Positions 34,756 through 40,514 of a stretch of DNA of 40,514 nucleotides are shown here, in pieces; within the stretch, counting starts at the first letter, position 1, and every line of letters starts with the position of its first letter. The stretch is taken from NCBI GenBank assembly GCA_013298665.1, contig JAAFIK010000046.1, positions 1-40,514 on the forward strand. The letters run 5' to 3'. Below the pieces are notes generated by a model, which was given only the letters and a program-made list of their open reading frames with translations, searched no databases and was not told the origin of the DNA. The translations under genes and the position numbers were made by a program. The stretch is from Chitinophagales bacterium. GTDB taxonomy: Bacteria; Bacteroidota; Bacteroidia; Chitinophagales; Chitinophagaceae.

Positions 34756-36846
34756 TCATGGCGCAGTCATAGCAGTTGCAGGTACTGCATCAATAGTTGC
34801 CTTCTGAACGGTCCGGTACTTTATGTATGCCGCGAGTTGTTGAACCCCTGTTTTTATTTTTTCAAGAGATATATTTGAAAAAGCCAGCCGTATTTCATTC
34901 TCACCACCTTTTCCGATATAAAAATAACGTATCGGACAGAAGATCACATTGAACGCGGAAGCGCACTCATACACGCTTTCATTATCCACTTCAAAAGGCA
35001 ATGACATTTTGATATAAAATCCACCATCAGGAACATTCCATTTCACTCCTTTTGCCCAATCATTCTCATAGGCCTTGATATAGGTATCTAATGCAAGTAC
35101 CATCTGATCCCTTTTGCACTTATAACTTTCAAATTTAGGTTTGCTCCATTCGCTCAGACTCGACTTCAGGTCAAGTAACACACCGCCAACAATTGCCTGG
35201 CTGATACTTGAGGTATTATTTGAAAGCTGTACTTTCACCTTACCCATCTGATCGATGAGTTTTACCTTATCCCCCTGATCATTTTCAATATCCTGTTCTG
35301 CGGCAATCATACCCACACGCAGACCGGGGAAAAGGGATTTCGAAAATGATCCGACATAAATCACCCTTCCGTAACGGTCAAGTGATTTTAGTGTCGGGTT
35401 TTTCTTTTGCACATAAGTAAAACTATTATATACATTATCTTCTATAATGAGGAAATTATACTGCTCAGCCATTTCAAGCAGACGGAGACGGTTACCGATG
35501 GGCATATATGACCCTGTGGGATTCTGGTAATCAGGTATAACATAAATCAGTTTAACCTTTTTGTTGCTCTTATTGATTTCAATAATTTTACTCTTTAACA
35601 ACTTCAAATCAATGCCTTCTTCATCAATCTGTACACCCTCAATTTTATAGTCGAATACCCTCGCAAACGAACTCAGTCCGATATAACTTGGATCTTCTGT
35701 AAGAATTACATCCTCCTCCTTGTTGCAGAGGGTAGATACAATAACAGCAAAAGCTTCCTGTGCTCCCGCTGTCATAAGAATATCTCCACCTTTGACATAA
35801 ATGCTTTCATCATTTCTCAGGTAATCAGCAATGATGTCGTTAATAATTCCCTTAGTCTTCGTGTACTGACCAATATTATCCACTACTGTCCTTCTGTCCT
35901 GGCCGGTTTTCTTGACAACAAAGTCAACAAAAAGCTCGAATTTTGACAGATGGTTATCAATCTGGAAATATGACTCGTCAGGCTGCCCGGAAACGAATGA
36001 AATGGCGTCAGGGAATGCGAACTGCATGTCATTCAGAAAACCGATCACATTATTGAAACTTGCGCCGATATTCTTATTCATAGAAAAATTCCGCAATGTG
36101 TTATCATGTTCAGGGAGCAGCAACTGCTGAATAAGCCTGTTCTCAAGCTCTTCCAGGCAATTAAAGAGGTCATTGAAAGAATTTATCACGAAGTACTCAT
36201 TCTGTAATTTAAACGGGTTATACACTGTCGTAAAAACCTGTCCGATTTCAAAAGGATACTTCGGAATATCCGGATTGAAAACATTTCTGATCTCCTCTGA
36301 AGAAGTGATTACGGCGCCTCCATAAGGCATACATTTACCGTTCTCATTAATCAGCCCCATTTCATAAGTGTACCAGTATAGCCTTCCGAGAAAATCAATT
36401 GCCCTTTCATTGTTAACATACCTGAGTGCAATAATACTGTATGCTGTCAGGAACTGTGTAAATTTTTTATTGGTCAACAGAGGCAAATGTCCACAGGCAT
36501 CATGAAAGATATCAGGTTGTTCACTGAAGTCAATTTCATGTGGCTGGCGGATATTTACATTGATCGGATATTTCTTGTTGATCAGCATAAAGAAGAAATC
36601 TTTTGTGGGAATGAGTCCGCTCACAGGAACGAGAGTCCATCCGGATATTTCTTCCAGCCTTGTACTCATCGCTTCAATATTAACCACCCGGTCCATATCA
36701 AGATGCAGACTGGTGAATCCCTCAAGATATTCCTTTGACACATTACCTTGCTGCAATTTAATCTGACGTGAACAAAGTGTTGCCCATGTCTGGTGATCGG
36801 TTTCAGAGTACTTATCATACTCCTGTTTGACAATAAAATCTTTCAT
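34756..36846 (-). CDS. Aromatic amino acid hydroxylase fused to a PLP-dependent aminotransferase
   Basis: A 696-residue fusion. Residues about 1-235 match pterin-dependent phenylalanine hydroxylases: DIFHDACGHLPLL gives iron ligands His115 and His120, and YWYTYEMGLI gives Glu162; ISGWTLVPVSGLIPTKDFFF is also conserved. Residues about 260-680 match fold type I aminotransferases of the MocR/ARO8 group: FVSGQPDES, GQYTKTKGIIND, YVIPDYQNPTGSYMP, SFSKSLFPGLRVG with PLP-binding Lys503, and a C-terminal EIRLAFSN with the carboxylate-binding Arg. The pair could make tyrosine (or a ring-hydroxylated isomer) and its keto acid in one protein. The gene lies 82 bp after the NRPS stop. The DNA-binding part of MocR is replaced by the hydroxylase. 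Confidence 0.9.
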   Translation of the reverse strand: MKDFIVKQEYDKYSETDHQTWATLCSRQIKLQQGNVSKEYLEGFTSLHLDMDRVVNIEAMSTRLEEISGWTLVPVSGLIPTKDFFFMLINKKYPINVNIRQPHEIDFSEQPDIFHDACGHLPLLTNKKFTQFLTAYSIIALRYVNNERAIDFLGRLYWYTYEMGLINENGKCMPYGGAVITSSEEIRNVFNPDIPKYPFEIGQVFTTVYNPFKLQNEYFVINSFNDLFNCLEELENRLIQQLLLPEHDNTLRNFSMNKNIGASFNNVIGFLNDMQFAFPDAISFVSGQPDESYFQIDNHLSKFELFVDFVVKKTGQDRRTVVDNIGQYTKTKGIINDIIADYLRNDESIYVKGGDILMTAGAQEAFAVIVSTLCNKEEDVILTEDPSYIGLSSFARVFDYKIEGVQIDEEGIDLKLLKSKIIEINKSNKKVKLIYVIPDYQNPTGSYMPIGNRLRLLEMAEQYNFLIIEDNVYNSFTYVQKKNPTLKSLDRYGRVIYVGSFSKSLFPGLRVGMIAAEQDIENDQGDKVKLIDQMGKVKVQLSNNTSSISQAIVGGVLLDLKSSLSEWSKPKFESYKCKRDQMVLALDTYIKAYENDWAKGVKWNVPDGGFYIKMSLPFEVDNESVYECASAFNVIFCPIRYFYIGKGGENEIRLAFSNISLEKIKTGVQQLAAYIKYRTVQKATIDAVPATAMTAP

Positions 36847-36928
36847 AATTTTTGTATTATGTAAATTAAAAAATACCGGTAGCTGAGTATATTATCTTCC
36901 ACCATTGTATATATCCGCTGCAAGATGT

Positions 36929-39900
36929 CTAAACAACTATACTCGTCTTCATTTTATCGCGGATTGCTGCTGCCAGTATGCCAACGTTGCCTTTGCGCAC
37001 CATAGAAAAGTGATCGCCAGGCACATCAAGAATTTCAATTGCAGCGGCATGCGCTGACCATCCCATATCTGTGGCCTTGGTTGCCTGACCGGCTCCTTTT
37101 GCACGAGCAAAAAGAATAGCTGATTTCACCATACCTGTAGCCGTGTAATTGATGAGCGCATTTGTAAGTTGAAGATGCCAGACATTCAGAATAAAGGCAA
37201 TATCCTCTTTCTTCTTATGAAACCTTTCTGATACTTCTTTTCTGATAAATGCTACCGCTGTATCAGCCGACATATCGGTTATAGCGAGCGTAAGTTGTGC
37301 CACCCATTCGGGGTAAGGCTCATGTATATAGCCATACTTCTCAAGGATATGTAACACTCTGGTAATCATGAAATCCTTCTTTGCCGTATCTCCCGCTTTT
37401 TTTCTATTGAGGGCAGAAGAAATATCCAGTACAGCCAATAGTCCTAACTGTTCCCCGCTTTGCTCCAGTTGCTTAGCCATTTCAAAAGCTACCAATCCAC
37501 CGAAAGAATGCCCGATTAAATAATATGGCCCTGCTGGCTGCTTTTCCTTTATCCATCCAATATTGACCCTGGCAATATGCTCAATACTATCAAATGGCTC
37601 TTCACCGTCATTGAGGCCATACATCTGTATTCCGTAAACAGTTGATACGCTCTTCAGTTCTGCAGCAAGATCCGCATAACCGTTAGAGATACCATCAGAA
37701 CCGGGAATGATAAAGACAGGTATACTTTCAGGTGTATTCCCAAAAAGGAAAAGATGACTTCCTGCTGGTATTACCGGGGAAATTTCCGGATCGGCATACT
37801 GTGTTATAAGGTTTAAATCCCCATCATGTTTTACAAGAGCCTTTGCCAGTAAACGAATAGTCTGATAGTTGAAAACATCTTTTAACTGAAGTTCAAACCC
37901 GTTTTTAAAAATTTGATTTAATAAATAGGGCAATAAAAGCGAATGTCCGCCCAACTCAAAGAAATTATCATTTACACCTATCCGATCCAACCGCAATACC
38001 GATTGCCATATCTCTACCAATAGACATTCAACTTCATTATCCGGGGCCACATACTGACCAGCAAGTAATTCGCCGATATCAGGATCAGGCAATGCTTTTT
38101 TATCAACTTTACCCCCGGCAGATATAGGCAGAACCGCTATGGGTATAAATATTGCGGGCACCATATAATCGGGCAAGTGTGCTTTTGCAAAAGTAAGAAC
38201 TGCATCTTTATCAAACGGGATCGTATCGTCTTTGAGTGTAACATAAGCAATCAGGCGGCCAATTCCTGCCTGTGAAGCATTGCTGATTACCACAACCTGC
38301 TTTATTCCATCAGCCTTTAACAAAACTGCTTCTATTTCCCCCGGTTCAACTCGATAGCCGCGAATTTTCACCTGTTCATCTATCCTGCCGCCAAATTCAA
38401 TATTGCCGTCAGGCAGCCAGCGAGCCAGATCACCTGTCTTATACATACGACGATATGAATCATTGTATCCGGCGTGAATCAGGTAACTATTTTCAAGGAA
38501 AGCTATTGCTGTTTTTAGAGGTTCGTTGAAATATCCCTGAGCAACTGCTATGCCGGAAATATGAATCTCACCAAACACCCCTATCGGAGCAAGCTTACCC
38601 CTGGCATCCAATATATGTATTTTAACATTAGCTATAGGTTTGCCAATAGGAATAGGCTCACGATTCTCGTAATCAATTGCATAATAGCAACAACCAATAC
38701 TAGCCTCAGTTGGACCATATAGATTTACAAGCTTAATATGTTTGTACCGTTGCCTGAAGTTATATGCAGATTTACCCTTAAGTGCTTCTCCCCCAATAAT
38801 GATGCAACGGATACTTTCTAGTGCATGACTCTCCTCATTTTCAACAATCTCGTCAACCAACTCATTGAAAAGAGATGGCACAAAATCTGTCATCGTAATC
38901 TGGTAATCTTCCACCAACTCCAGCAGGTACTCAAGCGTAAATAGCCTTTTCTCCGATGGGATAACTGTTTTACCACCATTGATAAGCGGCCAGAAAATTT
39001 GCCATATTGCACTATCAAAAATATGCTTTGTCGTTCGTAATACAGAGCCTGCAGCTTCTTCTCCAAAATAGTCATTCATCCACCTCAGTCTGTTCATGAT
39101 TCCTTTCCGGGTTACGATAACACCCTTTGGTGTACCAGTAGAGCCTGAAGTAAAGAACATGCATAATGCTTCGTTATTACTCACAAGTGGTCTTTTGAAA
39201 CTATCACTTTTATAAATAATGGTGTAGTCAACTAAAAGTACAACGAAATTACCAGCTTGCTCCAGTTCTGACAATAACTCATCATTATTCACAAGTACTA
39301 CAGCAGGCGAAAGCTTATCCAGAAGCATCCCCAGCCTGGCTATGGGCCAATAAACACTCAACGGCACAGCCACTGCTCCTGTCTTGACAACCGCTAAAAA
39401 AGCAACTACAAAATCAACCCCTCTGTACATAATCAATGGAATATTATCGCCAGGTTCAACCCCGATGGCAAGAAGACGGGCTGCGAGTGTATCTGACTTT
39501 TCTTGCAAAGCAGCATAAGTAAGTTCAGCATTCTCAAATACAACTGCGATACTATCGGGCTTCAAACCTGCCTGAGTATCAAACAAGTCAACAATCGACT
39601 CATCCAGCCGATAATCCTTGTCCGTATTATTGAATGTATACAGCAATTCGCTTTCCTCGGTTTTTGAAAGCAATGAAAGTGCGCCTACCTCCTCAGCAGG
39701 GTCTGCAACGATTGACTGCAGCAATGTCTCGTAATGCTGAAGCATACGCCGGATCGTTGTCTCATTATACAGGTCACTGCAATACTCTGCCGTAATGGAA
39801 ATACATCCATCCACTTCTACAGCAAAAAAAGTAATATCATTCTTTGCTGTAGTTTGGATATACACTTCTTCCGACAATATTAACTCACCCGGCGGGGTAT

Positions 39901-40514
39901 CAACATCTCTCCGGGATTCGTTGTTCTGGAATACAAATGAAACCTGATACAATGGAGATCTGCTCATGTCCCGATCCCTAACTACTTCCTTTACCACCTT
40001 CTCGAATGGTACATCCTGATACTGATAGGCATCAAGGCTTACAGTTTTTACTTTTTGTAATACTTCAATAAAAGTTTGTACTCCGGACAAATTAGTTCTC
40101 AGCACAAGCGTATTGACAAAAAAACCGATCAACCCCTCAAGCTCCTGGTGCTGTCTTCCTGCAACAGGTGTTCCCACGCAGATGTCCTCCTGACCACTGT
40201 AGCGGTAAAGTAACACCTTAAACGCAGCAAGCATCGTCATGAACAAGGTTGCCCCGTGCTCACGCGATAATGCCTGCAACTGCGTAGTGATACTATCAGT
40301 CAGCATGATTTGGGTAACTGCGCCACGAATACTGATTACAGATGGTCTTGGATAATCAGTAGGCAGGTTCAGCGGCGTAACATCACGCAACTGTTCACGC
40401 CAGTAAGACAACTTCTCCTCAAGAACTGCGCCCTGAAGATAGTTGCGCTGCCAGATCGCATAATCTGCATACTGTACTGCCAACTCTCCAAGCACAGGAA
40501 CCTCCCCGCGGCTA
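36929..40514 (-). CDS. Nonribosomal peptide synthetase, terminal C-A-T-TE module (5' part outside the window)
   Basis: The minus-strand frame stays open to the window edge. Residue 1 below is the codon at 40495, which is not a true start. Condensation domain (C-terminal part) to about residue 270: GTPVAGRQHQELEGLIGFFV. Adenylation domain about 300-805: FFTSGSTGTPKG (447-458), NLYGPTEAS (591-599), YKTGDLARWLPDG (685-697), GGKVDKKAL (794-802). By motif alignment the ten specificity positions read D-S-W-D-I-G-L-I-G-K, which I cannot match to a known substrate. Carrier domain with Ser852 (FFELGGHSLL). Thioesterase about 915-1188: GHSFGG with Ser997, Asp1024 as possible acid, and His1162 in GDHFSM. 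The module ends the chain and releases the peptide by hydrolysis or cyclisation. It is followed by the hydroxylase-aminotransferase gene at 82 bp. Confidence 0.95.
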   Translation of the reverse strand, partial: SRGEVPVLGELAVQYADYAIWQRNYLQGAVLEEKLSYWREQLRDVTPLNLPTDYPRPSVISIRGAVTQIMLTDSITTQLQALSREHGATLFMTMLAAFKVLLYRYSGQEDICVGTPVAGRQHQELEGLIGFFVNTLVLRTNLSGVQTFIEVLQKVKTVSLDAYQYQDVPFEKVVKEVVRDRDMSRSPLYQVSFVFQNNESRRDVDTPPGELILSEEVYIQTTAKNDITFFAVEVDGCISITAEYCSDLYNETTIRRMLQHYETLLQSIVADPAEEVGALSLLSKTEESELLYTFNNTDKDYRLDESIVDLFDTQAGLKPDSIAVVFENAELTYAALQEKSDTLAARLLAIGVEPGDNIPLIMYRGVDFVVAFLAVVKTGAVAVPLSVYWPIARLGMLLDKLSPAVVLVNNDELLSELEQAGNFVVLLVDYTIIYKSDSFKRPLVSNNEALCMFFTSGSTGTPKGVIVTRKGIMNRLRWMNDYFGEEAAGSVLRTTKHIFDSAIWQIFWPLINGGKTVIPSEKRLFTLEYLLELVEDYQITMTDFVPSLFNELVDEIVENEESHALESIRCIIIGGEALKGKSAYNFRQRYKHIKLVNLYGPTEASIGCCYYAIDYENREPIPIGKPIANVKIHILDARGKLAPIGVFGEIHISGIAVAQGYFNEPLKTAIAFLENSYLIHAGYNDSYRRMYKTGDLARWLPDGNIEFGGRIDEQVKIRGYRVEPGEIEAVLLKADGIKQVVVISNASQAGIGRLIAYVTLKDDTIPFDKDAVLTFAKAHLPDYMVPAIFIPIAVLPISAGGKVDKKALPDPDIGELLAGQYVAPDNEVECLLVEIWQSVLRLDRIGVNDNFFELGGHSLLLPYLLNQIFKNGFELQLKDVFNYQTIRLLAKALVKHDGDLNLITQYADPEISPVIPAGSHLFLFGNTPESIPVFIIPGSDGISNGYADLAAELKSVSTVYGIQMYGLNDGEEPFDSIEHIARVNIGWIKEKQPAGPYYLIGHSFGGLVAFEMAKQLEQSGEQLGLLAVLDISSALNRKKAGDTAKKDFMITRVLHILEKYGYIHEPYPEWVAQLTLAITDMSADTAVAFIRKEVSERFHKKKEDIAFILNVWHLQLTNALINYTATGMVKSAILFARAKGAGQATKATDMGWSAHAAAIEILDVPGDHFSMVRKGNVGILAAAIRDKMKTSIVV

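Noticed and set aside
40440..40495. GTG at 40495 as the true NRPS start
   Set aside because: The frame stays open to the window end and the residues before it (SRGEVPV) continue the condensation-domain consensus, so the gene starts outside the window.

Overview
The window reads as a chromosomal segment of a Bacteroidota bacterium, most likely of the Chitinophagaceae type. The support is: two secreted proteins with C-terminal type IX secretion (T9SS) sorting domains, a TonB-dependent receptor with a carboxypeptidase-like N-terminal domain, several promoters of the Bacteroidota form TTG-N19-TAnnTTTG, few Shine-Dalgarno sequences, and family-typical forms of hutI, hutG, thrS-infC and rpsO-pnp. 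No rRNA, tRNA or CRISPR array was recognised. Assignments rest on reading motifs by eye.

Layout. (1) 1-2600 is AT-rich accessory DNA: the 5' end of an IS3-type transposase gene, a seven-repeat T9SS protein whose secretion signal the IS has removed, and a ParD/ParE toxin-antitoxin pair with a palindromic operator. (2) 2812-5226 is a large secreted protein with a Cys/His core resembling DUF7689. It is followed by about 870 bp of decayed DNA with an HTH-gene remnant and a MITE-like inverted-repeat element. (3) 6050-25651 is mostly housekeeping: thrS-infC (without the usual rpmI-rplT behind it), two small exported proteins, hutI-hutG (histidine degradation), a membrane protein/histidine kinase/NarL regulator operon, lipA, a beta-barrel protein, an OsmC-like protein, rpsO-pnp, a coupled Gfo/Idh oxidoreductase plus two glycosyltransferases (both starting with TTG), and ftsE. 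(4) 25780-28500 is a BlaI-type repressor with twin operators over its own promoter, followed by a fusion of an M56 (BlaR1-like) membrane protease, an N-acetylmuramoyl-L-alanine amidase, a TonB-plug-like motif and a TonB C-terminal domain. (5) 28683-30923 holds a nucleoid-associated protein and a DUF418 membrane protein. (6) 30910-40514, all on the minus strand, is the end of a nonribosomal peptide gene cluster: the terminal C-A-T-TE module of an NRPS running off the window, a phenylalanine-hydroxylase/aminotransferase fusion, a PhyH-type dioxygenase, and a TonB-dependent receptor coupled to the DUF418 gene.

Two parts look most novel. One is the BlaI/M56-amidase fusion, whose wall-binding domain could serve as a sensor for a proteolytic derepression switch. 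The other is the biosynthetic cluster, where hydroxylation and transamination of an aromatic amino acid are built into one polypeptide next to an NRPS and a hydroxylase.
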